Shown here in pieces: positions 1-9,373 of a stretch of DNA of 64,000 nucleotides. The stretch comes from Phenylobacterium sp. Its GTDB lineage: Bacteria; Pseudomonadota; Alphaproteobacteria; Caulobacterales; Caulobacteraceae. Each line of letters starts with the position of its first letter. The first letter of the stretch is position 1. Both the position numbers and the translations under genes were made by a program. Under the pieces are notes generated by a model, which worked only from the letters and a program-made list of their open reading frames with translations, had not been told where the DNA came from and made no database searches. Location of the stretch: positions 20,380-84,379 of the forward strand of contig NZ_WGNY01000015.1 in the NCBI RefSeq assembly GCF_016124325.1. The letters run 5' to 3'.

Positions 1-24
1 AGACCACCGCGCGGCTCAGCGGAA

Positions 25-918
25 TCAGGCGCTGGCGAGCACGCCCGGCTCCACCGCATAGACCCGGCTGCAGTACTCGCAGGTGACGCGGATCTTGCCG
101 TCGGGTTCGACCATCTCGTCGCGCTCGGCCGCGTCGAACGACTTCAGCACCGTCTCGATGCGCTCCTGGCTGCAACGGCAGAAGGCTCGCAGCGGCTTGG
201 AGCCGAACACCCGCACCCCGTCCTCGTGGAAGAGGCGAAACAGCAGGCGGTTCGACGAGAGGTCGGCGTCGAGCAGCTCGTCCTCGCCGATGGTCTCGAA
301 GAACGCCTGGGTGCGCGTCCAGGCCTCCTGGGTGGAGCCCCGGGCGTCGTCGTCGGCGATGTACTGCACGAGGAAGCCGCCGGCGCGCCAGGCGCCCCCC
401 TCGCCGCCCACCGCCAGGCGGACCCGCGTGGGCGTCTGCTCGGACTGGGCGAAGTACTGCTCGGCGCAGAGCGCCAGGGTCTCGCCCTGGATGTCGGTGA
501 CGCCCTGGTAGCGGTCCATCGCCGCGCCCTGGTCGACGGTCATCATGAAGACGCCCTCGCCCAGCAGCGACTTGGCCCCGGGACGCTGGAAGCCCCCGGA
601 CGCGGCCTCGACCTCGGCCGCGTCGAAACGGCAGTAGCCGCGCAGGCCGCCGGAGGTGTCGTAGTCGGCGACGACGTAGCGCACGGCGCCGGCGCCGCGG
701 GCCTCGACGATCAGCCGGCCTTCGAACTTGAGATTGGAGCCCACGAGGGCGGCGAGCGCGCAGGCTTCGCCCAGCAGATTGGCCACGGGCTCGGGGTAGG
801 CGTGGCCGCGCAGCACCTCATCGATCGCGGGGCCCAGGCGCACCACGCGGCCGCGCACGGGCTCGCCGTCGATCTGGAAGGCGCCGACGACGTCGTCGGG
901 AATGGCAGGATCGGACAT
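25..918 (-). CDS. hslO: Hsp33 family redox-regulated chaperonin
   Basis: Cytoplasmic holdase chaperone that is switched on by oxidation. The 297-residue product has the usual Hsp33 length. Its C-terminus carries the zinc-binding redox switch, two cysteine pairs of the form CxC (C247, C249) and CxxC (C280, C283). In this family the four cysteines bind zinc when reduced and form disulfides under oxidative stress. The N-terminal substrate-binding core is intact. The ATG at 918 opens directly onto the conserved N-terminus. It is the last gene of a minus-strand run and is separated from the upstream hydrolase by a repeat-bearing gap. Identification is firm from the cysteine pattern and overall sequence. 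Confidence 0.95.
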   Translation of the reverse strand: MSDPAIPDDVVGAFQIDGEPVRGRVVRLGPAIDEVLRGHAYPEPVANLLGEACALAALVGSNLKFEGRLIVEARGAGAVRYVVADYDTSGGLRGYCRFDAAEVEAASGGFQRPGAKSLLGEGVFMMTVDQGAAMDRYQGVTDIQGETLALCAEQYFAQSEQTPTRVRLAVGGEGGAWRAGGFLVQYIADDDARGSTQEAWTRTQAFFETIGEDELLDADLSSNRLLFRLFHEDGVRVFGSKPLRAFCRCSQERIETVLKSFDAAERDEMVEPDGKIRVTCEYCSRVYAVEPGVLASA

Positions 919-1017
919 GGCGCCAATATAGGCCGCGTCGGCCCGGTTGCGAACGCGGCGGGTCGTCCTAGGGCCTGCGTCCGAAATAGGTTGCCGACTC
1001 GATCAACCGCCCCGCGT

Positions 1018-1122
1018 CGTCATCGCCCGGCTTGTCCGGGCGACCCATGAACACGGACATCGGCCGGTTTGGCGGCGACGGCGCGGCGTTCATGGATGGC
1101 CCGGACAAGCCGGGCCATGACG
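1018..1122. repeat. intergenic inverted repeat with 35-nt arms (REP/BIME-like)
   Basis: Two 35-nt arms (1018-1052 and 1088-1122) are near-perfect reverse complements, differing at only a few positions. Each arm has at its core a shorter palindrome, cccggcttgtccggg or its complement. The pair fills most of the 242-base gap between hslO and the next gene. It could form a long hairpin or cruciform. The gap shows no other gene. Family membership and copy number in the genome cannot be judged from one copy. Confidence 0.8.
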
Positions 1123-1160
1123 ATCTATAATCTTCTTAAGCTGTTGGCCGGACCTTCAAC

Positions 1161-2750
1161 CTAAGGCTGGCGCACGAAGTCCATGGCGTAGATGCGGCCG
1201 CCCGTGACGCGCAGCGCGGCAACCTGGCCATCGGCGCCGCGGATCACGCGGATCAGCGCGCCGGTCCCACGGAAGGCGTCGCGGTAGAGCGGCTCGGCGA
1301 CGACCGGCTCGGCGGGCCGGTCGGGGTGGACGAGCACCAGCTTTCCGTCCCGGAGCTCGGCGGTCAGGACAGCGCCCGCCTCGTCGCTCGCATAGGTCCC
1401 GACGAGCGCCGCCAGCTCGTCGGCCGTGGGCGTGACGGGCGTGACCCGCCGATAGCCGATCGTCTCACCATCGGGCGTATGGCGCAGGACGCCGCCCGTC
1501 GAGAACGCGAAGGTCGACCCGCGCCCGGCGTAGCCGCCCGCCGCGTCCGGCGTGAGCCAGCCCACCCCCGTGGCGCCGAGGCGGCCCCGGCGCGCGGCGA
1601 CCTTCAGCACCCCGCCGGTCCGCTCGTCGACGTAGAGGCCGGGCAAGGCGTCCAGATCGGCCGCCGGGGTCGCGGCCGGCGGCGGCGCGGCGGGCGCCGA
1701 CGGCAGATAGAGGTCGACCACCTGGTGGGCCAGCTCGGTCGGATTGACGTCGCCTTCGTTGCAGAGCAGCGCCACCGACAGGCCGCGGGCCGGCAGCCGG
1801 CCCAGCCAGGCGCGATAGCCGGCCGTGGAGCCGCTGTGAGCGACCTCGGCTTCCCCACGCCAGGTCTGCACGAAGAGCCCGCGGGCGTAGGCGATCTTCC
1901 GCCCGCCGGTGAGCGTGGCCCGCTCCTGCAGCTGGGCGGTGACCTTCGGCCCGAGCTTCCCGTTCGTGAGGGCGTCGTTCCAGACCAGCAGGTCGCCGAC
2001 CGTGGTGAGCAGGCCGCCGTGGCCGTAGGTGTTCTCGAACGGCATCTGCTGTTCGAAGCCGCCGCCCTTGCGCGCCTCGTAGGCGACCGCCCGGCCGGGC
2101 ACGATGCGGCGGAAATCGTCGCGCCAGGCGGTGTGGGTCATGCCGAGCGGCTGGAACAGGCGGTCGCGGGTGAAGTCGGCGAGGCTCTGGCCGCTCACCC
2201 GCCCCACGATGATGGCGGCCAGATTGTAGCCGGTGTTGGTGTAGGAATAGGCCTCGCCCGGCGCGTAGTTGAGCGCGCGCTGGCGGGCGGCGATCTGCAA
2301 AGTCTCGGCGTTGGCGTAGACCCGCGTCGTCCGGGGCCAGCCCGCCAGGGACATCACGTCGCCCCAGTCACGCAGCCCGCTGGTGTGGGAGAGCAGCATG
2401 TCGATGGTGATCGGCCGCTCGTAGGCAGGCATCTCGGGCAGGTATTTGCGGATGTCGTCGGAGAGCGCGAGCTTGCCCTCGCCCGCCAGCAGCAGGATCG
2501 AGGCGGCGGTGAACTGCTTGGAGACCGAGCCCGCCTCGAAGACGGTGTCGGGGGTGACCGGGACGGCGTGCTCCAGATCGGCCGAGCCGTAGCCGCGGAA
2601 CATCTGCGCCGCGCCCGCCGATTCCACGCCGATGGCGCAGCCCGGCGTCTGCGGCGTGAAGCGCGAGAACAGGGCGTCGAACCCCGCAGGCGCGGCATGG
2701 GCGCCCGCCCCCGTCGCCAGGGCGAGCGCCAGACCGGCTGCAAACTTCAT
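1161..2750 (-). CDS. exported serine hydrolase, beta-lactamase class C / penicillin-binding-like
   Basis: Member of the serine beta-lactamase-related (Beta-lactamase, class C/esterase) family. The start at 2750 is chosen because aggag lies a few bases upstream and the protein then opens with a signal peptide (about residues 1-20, ending in AHA-A). An earlier in-frame start at 2816 would add 22 unlikely residues. The catalytic pattern is complete: S75-V-S-K78, Y170-T-N172 and H305-S-G307. About 529 residues, with a roughly 150-residue C-terminal beta-rich extension after the catalytic domain, as seen in many esterase-type members. The substrate is unknown. Likely periplasmic, acting on peptidoglycan peptides, D-amino acid peptides or esters. 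Confidence 0.85.
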   Translation of the reverse strand: MKFAAGLALALATGAGAHAAPAGFDALFSRFTPQTPGCAIGVESAGAAQMFRGYGSADLEHAVPVTPDTVFEAGSVSKQFTAASILLLAGEGKLALSDDIRKYLPEMPAYERPITIDMLLSHTSGLRDWGDVMSLAGWPRTTRVYANAETLQIAARQRALNYAPGEAYSYTNTGYNLAAIIVGRVSGQSLADFTRDRLFQPLGMTHTAWRDDFRRIVPGRAVAYEARKGGGFEQQMPFENTYGHGGLLTTVGDLLVWNDALTNGKLGPKVTAQLQERATLTGGRKIAYARGLFVQTWRGEAEVAHSGSTAGYRAWLGRLPARGLSVALLCNEGDVNPTELAHQVVDLYLPSAPAAPPPAATPAADLDALPGLYVDERTGGVLKVAARRGRLGATGVGWLTPDAAGGYAGRGSTFAFSTGGVLRHTPDGETIGYRRVTPVTPTADELAALVGTYASDEAGAVLTAELRDGKLVLVHPDRPAEPVVAEPLYRDAFRGTGALIRVIRGADGQVAALRVTGGRIYAMDFVRQP

Positions 2751-2797
2751 CACGTCTCCTCCCGGGCGCCTGGCGGAGCCCGGCGCCCCCGCCACGG

Positions 2798-3736
2798 TCA
2801 GATCGCCCCGAAGCACCAGGCCAGGATCGACTTCTGGGCGTGGATCCGGTTTTCGGCCTCGTCCCAGATCAGGCTCTGCGGACCGTCGATGACCTCATCG
2901 GTCACCTCTTCGCCGCGGTGCGCCGGCAGGCAGTGGAGGAACACCGCGTCCTTGGCGGCCATGCCCATGAGCCGGCTGTCCACCTGGTAGGGCTCCAGCG
3001 CCTCGATACGCTCGTCGTGGTCGGTGTCGCCCATGGAGACCCAGGTATCGGTGATCACGCAGTCGGCGCCGCGGACCGCCTCGACCGGGTCCTGGGTGGT
3101 CAGGATCTGTCCCTGTTCGCCGGCGGCGCGGGCGAGATCCATCATGTCAGGGTGGTAGACCGCCGGCGTGGCGATGTTCAGCCGGAAGCCCAGCTTGGGC
3201 GCGGCCTGGATGAAGCTGGAGCACATGTTGTTGCCGTCGCCGACCCAGGCGAAGGTCTTGCCGTGGACGCTGCCGCGGTGCTCCTCGAAGGTCATCAGGT
3301 CGGCCATGATCTGGCACGGGTGGCCGCGGTCGGAGAGCCCGTTGATCACCGGCACGGTGGCGAAGTGGGCGAAGCGCTCGACGTCCTCGTGGACGTTGGC
3401 GCGGATCATCACCGCGTCCACCATGCGCGACAGCACGCGGGCGGTGTCCTCCACCGGCTCGCCGCGGCCGAGCTGCATGTCGACCGCGTTGGAGATGATC
3501 ACGTCGCCGCCCAGCTGGCGCATGGCCGCGTCGAACGAGAAGCGCGTCCGGGTGGAGTTCTTCTCGAAGATCATGGCCAGGGTGCGGTGGCGCGCGGGGT
3601 GATCCTCGTCGGGCCGGCCCTTGGGCCAGCCGGCGCGGCGGGCCTTGCGGGCCTTGGCGTCCTCAAGGATGACGCGCAGGTCGGTTCCGCTCAGGCGCCA
3701 GAGGTCGAGGAAGTGACGGGGTGGCGCGGCGCTCAT
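2798..3736 (-). CDS. argF: ornithine carbamoyltransferase
   Basis: Makes citrulline from ornithine and carbamoyl phosphate in arginine biosynthesis (cytoplasm). The 312-residue length is typical. The carbamoyl-phosphate motif STRTR is at residues 61-65 and the ornithine/catalytic motif HCLP near the C-terminus. The start ATG at 3736 overlaps the stop of argD (ATGA), so the two are probably translationally coupled. The reading frame continues upstream across argD without a stop, but that is a shadow and the coupled ATG is the natural start. The argD-argF pairing supports a joint role. Confidence 0.96.
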   Translation of the reverse strand: MSAAPPRHFLDLWRLSGTDLRVILEDAKARKARRAGWPKGRPDEDHPARHRTLAMIFEKNSTRTRFSFDAAMRQLGGDVIISNAVDMQLGRGEPVEDTARVLSRMVDAVMIRANVHEDVERFAHFATVPVINGLSDRGHPCQIMADLMTFEEHRGSVHGKTFAWVGDGNNMCSSFIQAAPKLGFRLNIATPAVYHPDMMDLARAAGEQGQILTTQDPVEAVRGADCVITDTWVSMGDTDHDERIEALEPYQVDSRLMGMAAKDAVFLHCLPAHRGEEVTDEVIDGPQSLIWDEAENRIHAQKSILAWCFGAI

Positions 3737-4962
3737 GCCGCGCCCGCCGTTTCCTCGCGCGCCTTGGCCTGGGCCGCCTCGCAGGCCTTCTCCATGAGGC
3801 CGATGGCCTCGCGGGCTTCCTCGAGGGTGAGCGTCAGCGGCGGCAGGAGGCGCACGCAGTTGTCGCCGCCGCCGGCGATGAGCAGGTGCTGGTCGCGGGC
3901 GTACTGCATGAACTCGCGGTTGGGCGTGGCCAGCTTGACGCCGATCAGCAGGCCCTTGCCGCGGATGTCGAGCACCACGTCGGGGAACCGGTCCTTCAGG
4001 CCCGAGAGCTGCTGATTGAGATAGCCGGCCACTTCGCGCACATGGGCGAGCAGCTCGGGCTTCACCAGTTCTTCCACCGAGGCGACGCCGACCGCCATGG
4101 CCAGCGGGTTGCCGCCGTAGGTGGAGCCGTGGGAGCCCGGCGTCATGCCGGCGGCCGCCTGGACGGTGGCCAGGCACGCGCCCACCGGGAAGCCGCCGCC
4201 CAGCGCCTTGGCCACCGCCATGATATCCGGCGGCGCGTCGGCCCACTCGTAGGCGAAGAGCTTGCCGGTCCGGCCCAGGCCGCACTGGATCTCGTCGTAG
4301 ATCAGCAGCGTGCCGGTCTCGTCGCAGAGCTGGCGGATCGCCTTCAGCTCGGCCTCGGTCCACGAGCGCGCGCCGCCCTCGCCCTGCACGGGCTCGAGCA
4401 GGATGGCCGCGGTGGTCGGGCCCACCAGCTTCTTCAGCGCTTCGATGTCGCCGAATTTCGCGTGGACGAAGCCGGGCAGTTCAGGGCCGAAGCCCTCGAC
4501 GTAGCTGGGGTTGCCGGCGGCGAAGATGGTGGCCAGCGTGCGGCCGTGGAACGAACCGTCGAAGCCGATGATGTCGATCTTCTCAGGGTTCCCCTTGGCC
4601 CAGTGATACTTGCGCGCGGTCTTGATCGCGCACTCGATCGCCTCGGCCCCGGAATTGGTGAAGAACACCACGTCGGCGAACGTGTGGGCCGTAAGAAGGT
4701 CGGCCAGCTTCTCCTGGTTGGGGATCCGGAAGATGTTCGACGTATGCCACAGCTTCTCGGCCTGATCCTTCACCGCCTGGACCAGCTTGGGATGGCTGTG
4801 GCCGAGCGCGGTCACGGCGATGCCCGCCATGCAGTCGAGATAGGCGTCGCCCTCGGCCGTGTAGAGTCGCACGCCCTCGCCTCGCTCGAACGCCAGCGGG
4901 GCGCGTGCGTAGACGCCCATGAGGTGGTCGCTGGGAACGTGCGGCGTGGTCGTGTTGGCCAC
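3733..4962 (-). CDS. argD: acetylornithine/succinyldiaminopimelate-type aminotransferase
   Basis: PLP-dependent class III aminotransferase of the arginine pathway (N-acetylornithine to N-acetylglutamate semialdehyde), possibly also lysine/DAP synthesis. The GTG at 4962 is preferred because ggagg sits 9 bases upstream. The conserved region then begins soon after with [16 protein letters not shown]. An ATG at 4920 is the alternative, and an open upstream extension to 5055 has no such support. The segment [12 protein letters not shown] and the PLP-lysine region [11 protein letters not shown] are present. About 409 residues. The stop overlaps the argF start. The 204 bases upstream (4963-5166) show no gene. 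Confidence 0.94.
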   Translation of the reverse strand: MANTTTPHVPSDHLMGVYARAPLAFERGEGVRLYTAEGDAYLDCMAGIAVTALGHSHPKLVQAVKDQAEKLWHTSNIFRIPNQEKLADLLTAHTFADVVFFTNSGAEAIECAIKTARKYHWAKGNPEKIDIIGFDGSFHGRTLATIFAAGNPSYVEGFGPELPGFVHAKFGDIEALKKLVGPTTAAILLEPVQGEGGARSWTEAELKAIRQLCDETGTLLIYDEIQCGLGRTGKLFAYEWADAPPDIMAVAKALGGGFPVGACLATVQAAAGMTPGSHGSTYGGNPLAMAVGVASVEELVKPELLAHVREVAGYLNQQLSGLKDRFPDVVLDIRGKGLLIGVKLATPNREFMQYARDQHLLIAGGGDNCVRLLPPLTLTLEEAREAIGLMEKACEAAQAKAREETAGAA

Positions 4963-5166
4963 TGGGAGAGCCCTCCAAAATGGAACGTCCCCGCGCGCCG
5001 AGGCGGCGGGGACCGGAAGGCTTGGCGTTTTCCGCTCGAAGGCCTCGCGTGTCAATGTTCCGCCGCGGGCGATCCTAGGCTTCGCGCATGACCGGTTGGC
5101 GACAGTCGGACCGCCCGGCGGCTCGGATCACGCTCGCGACGCTGACCCGCCGCCGCGGCGCGACGC

Positions 5167-6045
5167 CTACGTCTTGATCTTGTAGCCCGTGCGGAACATC
5201 CAAAGGCAGATCGCGCCGAGGGCGACGACGAGGATGGCCGTCATCGGGACCCCCACCCAGAGCCGCCCCTCCGCGTGGTCGATGAACCCGTACCGGAAAC
5301 CATCGATCAGATAGAAGATCGGGTTGTAGTGGCTGAACGTCCGGAACGGCTCGGGCAGCCGCTCGACGAGGTAGAAGGTCCCCGACAGGAACGTCATCGG
5401 CATGATGACGAAGTTGGTGACCGCGGCGATGTGGTCGAACTTCTCGCTCCACAGCCCCGCCATGATGCCCAGGAAGGCCATGATCAGGGCCGCGCCCAGG
5501 CCGAAGTAGAGCACCGCCCAGACGTGGGCGATCGGCAGCTGCGCGAAGGGCAGGACCGCCGCCAGGCTGATGACGCCGACCAGGACCCCGCGCGTCGCGC
5601 CGCCGGCCCCGAAACCGATCACATGCTCGACCGGCGAGAGCGGCGGGGTGATGAAGTCGCCCATCAGGCCGTTGAACTTGGCCTGCAGCAGCGACGAGGA
5701 TGAGTTGGCGAAGGCGTTGCTCAGGATCTGCATCATGATCAGGCCGGGCGCCACGAAGGTGCCGTAGGCGATGTCATGCACGGCGCGCCCGCCGCCGACC
5801 GCCACCACGAACACCAGCATGTAGAGCAGCGCCGTCACCACCGGCGCGGCCAGGGTCTGGAACCCCACCTTGATGAAGCGCCGCACCTCGCGGACATAGA
5901 GGGTCTTCAGACCCTCCCAGTTCATCCCGTGGTAGGCGCGCGGCTGCGGCGGCAGCACCGTTTCGGCGATCGGCAGGTCTCGCATGGGCCGAGATGTGCG
6001 CCGTGGGCGCCGCTCGCGCAAGGGCGCCGCAATCTGATTCAACAT
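5167..6045 (-). CDS. ABC-2 type transporter permease (orphan)
   Basis: Inner-membrane permease of the ABC-2 family (YadH/NodJ-like), 292 residues. A polar N-terminal segment is followed by about six hydrophobic helices. The family-type regions NAFANSSSSLLQAK and FYLVERLPEPFR are present, the latter near the usual GxxYPxxxLP-like loop. Such permeases export polysaccharides, lipids or drugs with a separate ATPase, but no ATPase gene adjoins it: gcrA lies on one side on the other strand and argD follows on the same strand. The ATG at 6045 gives the longest form and M21 (5985) is an alternative start. Substrate unknown. Confidence 0.85.
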   Translation of the reverse strand: MLNQIAAPLRERRPRRTSRPMRDLPIAETVLPPQPRAYHGMNWEGLKTLYVREVRRFIKVGFQTLAAPVVTALLYMLVFVVAVGGGRAVHDIAYGTFVAPGLIMMQILSNAFANSSSSLLQAKFNGLMGDFITPPLSPVEHVIGFGAGGATRGVLVGVISLAAVLPFAQLPIAHVWAVLYFGLGAALIMAFLGIMAGLWSEKFDHIAAVTNFVIMPMTFLSGTFYLVERLPEPFRTFSHYNPIFYLIDGFRYGFIDHAEGRLWVGVPMTAILVVALGAICLWMFRTGYKIKT

Positions 6046-6206
6046 CTAGTTTCTGTGGACGAACCGGATGGCGCCTATTGTGGTCGTTAGGGAGATGTTT
6101 ACTACTGATAGTGGTTGGTGGGCGGTGAGTTAGCTCAACGCCACAAGATGTTGATGCCGGCCCCGTCTAGGGAGCGTCCGGCGAACCTCTGGGTGGGAGG
6201 CGAAAC

Positions 6207-6707
6207 ATGGGCTGGACCGACGAACGGGTCGAACTCCTGAAGAAGCTCTGGCAGGACGGACTGTCCGCGAGTCAGATTGCGAAACAGCTTGGCGGGGTGA
6301 CGCGCAACGCCGTCATCGGCAAGGTGCACCGCCTGGGCCTGTCGGGCCGCGCCGCGCCGTCGAAGCCGCAGCGCACGGTCTTCAAGGCCCCGCGCGCGGC
6401 GCGTCCGGCCGCCGCCGCGCCGTCGGTCCCGCGCCGCATCGCCGAGCCCGTGGCGGCCGCCGCCGCGCCAACGCCGGCGCGCTATGTGGACGAGACCCCC
6501 GGGACGGCCACGGTGCTGACCCTGGGCGCCCACATGTGCAAGTGGCCGATCGGCGATCCTTCGCTCGACAACTTCACCTTCTGCGGCCGTCGCACCGACG
6601 AAGGCCCCTACTGCCACGAGCACGCGCAGGTCGCCTATCAGCCGGCCCAGACCAAGAAGAAATCCAGCGCCGCCGAGCTCGCCCGGAGCCTGCGCCGCTA
6701 CATCTGA
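6207..6707 (+). CDS. gcrA: cell cycle transcriptional regulator GcrA
   Basis: Master cell-cycle regulator found in Caulobacterales and other alphaproteobacteria. In Caulobacter it binds sigma-70 holoenzyme and activates promoters carrying methylated GANTC. The N-terminus (residues 1-45) is the diagnostic MGWTDERVELLKKLW helix-turn-helix with the NAVIGKVHRLGLSGR recognition region. An Ala/Pro-rich linker follows, then the conserved C-terminal region around CKWPIGDP and FCGRR with a CxxH-like element. The 166-residue length matches. Spacing from gggtgggagg to the ATG is good. A GATTC site lies at 6036-6040, within the start of the divergent permease gene. A strong hairpin terminator follows. 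Confidence 0.96.
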   Translation: MGWTDERVELLKKLWQDGLSASQIAKQLGGVTRNAVIGKVHRLGLSGRAAPSKPQRTVFKAPRAARPAAAAPSVPRRIAEPVAAAAAPTPARYVDETPGTATVLTLGAHMCKWPIGDPSLDNFTFCGRRTDEGPYCHEHAQVAYQPAQTKKKSSAAELARSLRRYI

Positions 6708-6747
6708 GATCCGCCGACGCGGCGGCCAGACTATCCGTTGGGGATGG

Positions 6748-6804
6748 GAACGCGTCCGGAGCCGAAGCTGCGCGAGCAGCCTCAGGGCCGGGCGCGTTCT
6801 TTTT
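6748..6804 (+). terminator. intrinsic terminator of gcrA
   Basis: gaacgcgtcc (6748-6757) pairs with gggcgcgttc (6790-6799), with one G-T wobble, and is followed directly by ttttt (6800-6804). The loop contains a smaller stem (gctgcgcgagcagc). It sits 41 bases after the gcrA stop. Confidence 0.7.
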
Positions 6805-6818
6805 CGTAGGGGCGGCGC

Positions 6819-7766
6819 GTGGCCTGGACCCTGATGTACCTGGCCTGGGCGGGCGGCCTGCTCGGCCCCATCGCCGCGTGGTGGGCCTGGATGCGGCTTG
6901 GCCGGAAGCGGCCGCGGCTCCGCATCGGCGGACTTGCCCTGTTCGCGCTCCTCTACGGGCTGGGCGTCTGGGCGTTCCTGATCGAACCCGAGATCCTGGT
7001 CGTCCGGCGGGTGACGATCGAGAGTCCGGCCTGGCGCGGACCGCCCCTGCGGATCGGCGTGCTGGCCGACACGCATGTCGGCGCGCCGCACGTCGACGAT
7101 CGCAGGGTGGTGCGTGTGGCCGCCCGGATGACCCGCGAAGACCCCGACGTCATCGTCCTCGTCGGCGACTACGTGGGCGGCCACCTCGCGGCCGGGGCCC
7201 GGAGCGCCGATGACAAGGCCGAGATCGCGCGGGGCGTCGCCGCCCTCAGCGGCGCGCAGGCGCGGTTCGGACGCTTCGCGGTGCTGGGCAATCACGACTG
7301 GTGGTACGACGGCCGCGAGATCGAGGCCCAACTCTGGAAGGCCAAGACGCCTGTGCTGGAGAACTACGCCCAGCGTATCGACCGGCCCGAAGGCGCGTTC
7401 TGGATCGCCGGCCTCGCCGATTTCGCGTCGTTGAGGGCGCAACCGTCGGCGCACGACGCACTCGCCGCCGTGCCGGCCGGCGAACCCGTGATCGTCCTGA
7501 CCCATTGGCCCGACGCGTTTCCCCAGGTCCCGCGGAGCGTGGCCCTGACGATCGCGGCGCATTCGCACTGCGGCCAGGTGAACCTTCCCTTCATCGGGCG
7601 GCCCATCACGCCCTCGCCCGGCGCGGCCCGCTGGCCCTGCGGGCGCTACGACGTCGACGGCAAAATCCTCTACGTCACCGGCGGACTGGGCGTTTCGATC
7701 CTGCCCGTGCGGTTCCGCGCGCCACCCGAGATCGTCATCGTGACCCTGAGCCGGGGGCGCGGCTAG
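6819..7766 (+). CDS. membrane-anchored metallophosphoesterase (YkuE-like)
   Basis: Calcineurin-like phosphoesterase, 315 residues. Two N-terminal hydrophobic segments (about 3-25 and 36-56) anchor it. The catalytic domain shows the full metal-ligand set: LADTHVG, GDYVGG, GNHDWW and AHSHCGQ. YkuE-type relatives act on UDP-diacylglucosamine or other phosphoesters, but the substrate here is not known. The start is a GTG at 6819 preceded by an aggggcgg ribosome-binding site. The UAG stop codon lies inside the CTAG end of the repeat element that follows. Confidence 0.88.
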   Translation: MAWTLMYLAWAGGLLGPIAAWWAWMRLGRKRPRLRIGGLALFALLYGLGVWAFLIEPEILVVRRVTIESPAWRGPPLRIGVLADTHVGAPHVDDRRVVRVAARMTREDPDVIVLVGDYVGGHLAAGARSADDKAEIARGVAALSGAQARFGRFAVLGNHDWWYDGREIEAQLWKAKTPVLENYAQRIDRPEGAFWIAGLADFASLRAQPSAHDALAAVPAGEPVIVLTHWPDAFPQVPRSVALTIAAHSHCGQVNLPFIGRPITPSPGAARWPCGRYDVDGKILYVTGGLGVSILPVRFRAPPEIVIVTLSRGRG

Positions 7767-7881
7767 AGCCCGTCAGGGTGAAGTGGATGCCAGTTCACCC
7801 GCCCGGACGGGCTCTACACTCTTGAAGATCGAGCCTTCTCGTCCGGATCAGGTGATTCCACCTGATCCGGGAAGGCTCTAG
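7763..7881 (+). repeat. two-hairpin dispersed element, copy 1
   Basis: A 119-bp element bounded by CTAGAGCC and GGCTCTAG. Hairpin 1 (about 7765-7815) has arms agagcccgtc/gacgggctct with an inner gggtgaa/ttcaccc stem. Hairpin 2 (about 7831-7879) has outer arms gagccttc/gaaggctc and a 12-bp inner stem ccggatcaggtg/cacctgatccgg closed by attc. The tip forms a GATTC (GANTC) at 7854-7858. Three relatives occur at 36831, 47305 and 51650. The element supplies the stop codon of the metallophosphoesterase and ends 9 bases before xseA. Confidence 0.9.
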
Positions 7882-7890
7882 GCTGGCGCC

Positions 7891-9345
7891 ATGACCGCCG
7901 AGCCCCTCACGGACGAAACCGGCAACGCCCGGCCCTATTCCGTCTCCGAGCTGGCGTTCGCGCTCAAGCGGACGCTGGAGGACGCCTACGGCTTCGTGCG
8001 CCTGCGCGGCGAGCTGTCGAAGGTGACCCACCACTCCAACGGCCACGTCTACCTCACCCTGAAGGACGAGAAGGCGGCCATCGACGGGGTGGTCTGGCGC
8101 GGCCAGGTGCGGGGCCTGTCGATCCGGCCCGAGCAGGGCCTGGAGGTGGTGGTCACCGGCAAGATCACCGCCTATCCGCAGGGCTCGCGCTACCAGATCG
8201 TCATCGAGACCATGGAGGCGGCCGGGATCGGCGCCCTGCTCGCCCAGCTGGAACGGCTGAAGGCGCGGCTGGCGGCCGAGGGGCTGTTCGAGGCCGCGCG
8301 CAAGAAGCCGCTGCCCGAGACGCCGTCGGTGGTGGGGGTGGTGACCAGTCCGACCGGGGCGGTGATCCGCGACATCCTGCACCGCATCCGCGACCGCTGG
8401 CCCTGCCGGGTGATCGTCTGGCCGGTGGTGGTCCAGGGCGACCAGGCCGCCGCCCAGGTGGCCGCGGCGGTGCGCGGGTTCGCCGCCCTGCCCGAGACGG
8501 GGCCGGTCCCGCGGCCCGACGTGCTGATCGTGGCGCGCGGCGGCGGCTCGGTGGAGGACCTCTGGCCGTTCAACGACGAGGCGCTGGCCCGCACGGTGGC
8601 CGACTGCCCGATCCCGCTGATCAGCGCCGTGGGCCACGAGACCGACACCACCCTGATCGACTTCGTCTCCGACCGCCGCGCGCCGACGCCGACGGCGGCG
8701 GCCGAGATGGCGACGCCGGTGCTGGCCGAACTGAAGGCCCTGACCGCCGACCTTGGCGCGCGGATGCATCGCTGCGCGGCGCGCCTCGTCGAGGATCGGC
8801 GAGGCCGGATCGACCACGCCAGCCGGGCGCTGAAGCGCGTGCCGGACCTCGTGGAGCTGGCCGCCCAGCGGTTCGGCATCGCTTCCAGCCGGCTCGCGGC
8901 GGGCCTCGACCGCAACGCCGCCCTCCACGAGCGCGCCCTGGTCGCGGTCTCCAGCCGGCTGACGCCGCTGCTGCTCCAGCGGCCGCAGGCCGTTCAGCGG
9001 GAACGGCTGGAGCGCCTGGCCGAGCGACTGGCGCCCAGCATGGTCCGTCGCCTGGAACGGCTCGACGAGCGGCTGGCGGCCCTGTCGAAGCTGTATCTCT
9101 CGGTCGACCCGGACCGGCCCCTGCAACGCGGCTTCGCCCGGGTGACGCGCGCCGACGGCTCGCTGGTCCATGCCGGCGCCTCGCTGGAGAGCGGCGAAGA
9201 GGTGGCCATCAAGTTCGGCGACGCCGTCACCCGCCAGGCGGTGATCGACGGCGCAGGCGCGCCCGAAACCGCCCCCAAGCCGGCGCGGACCAAGGCCAGG
9301 CCGGCGGGACCTGCCGGAGGCCCGGCGCAGGGCGATCTGTTCTGA
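7891..9345 (+). CDS. xseA: exodeoxyribonuclease VII large subunit
   Basis: Catalytic subunit of the single-strand-specific exonuclease VII, used in DNA repair with XseB. About 484 residues. The N-terminal OB-fold domain (about 15-115) contains [21 protein letters not shown]. The nuclease domain (about 130-330) carries [15 protein letters not shown], the [17 protein letters not shown] block and [23 protein letters not shown], the last followed by a long charged coiled-coil region and a basic tail. The ATG at 7891 lies 9 bases after repeat copy 1. The small DUF2093 gene follows closely on the same strand. No xseB gene is in the window. Confidence 0.95.
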   Translation: MTAEPLTDETGNARPYSVSELAFALKRTLEDAYGFVRLRGELSKVTHHSNGHVYLTLKDEKAAIDGVVWRGQVRGLSIRPEQGLEVVVTGKITAYPQGSRYQIVIETMEAAGIGALLAQLERLKARLAAEGLFEAARKKPLPETPSVVGVVTSPTGAVIRDILHRIRDRWPCRVIVWPVVVQGDQAAAQVAAAVRGFAALPETGPVPRPDVLIVARGGGSVEDLWPFNDEALARTVADCPIPLISAVGHETDTTLIDFVSDRRAPTPTAAAEMATPVLAELKALTADLGARMHRCAARLVEDRRGRIDHASRALKRVPDLVELAAQRFGIASSRLAAGLDRNAALHERALVAVSSRLTPLLLQRPQAVQRERLERLAERLAPSMVRRLERLDERLAALSKLYLSVDPDRPLQRGFARVTRADGSLVHAGASLESGEEVAIKFGDAVTRQAVIDGAGAPETAPKPARTKARPAGPAGGPAQGDLF

Positions 9346-9373
9346 GGCCGGCCGACGCGCTAAATAGGCGGGC

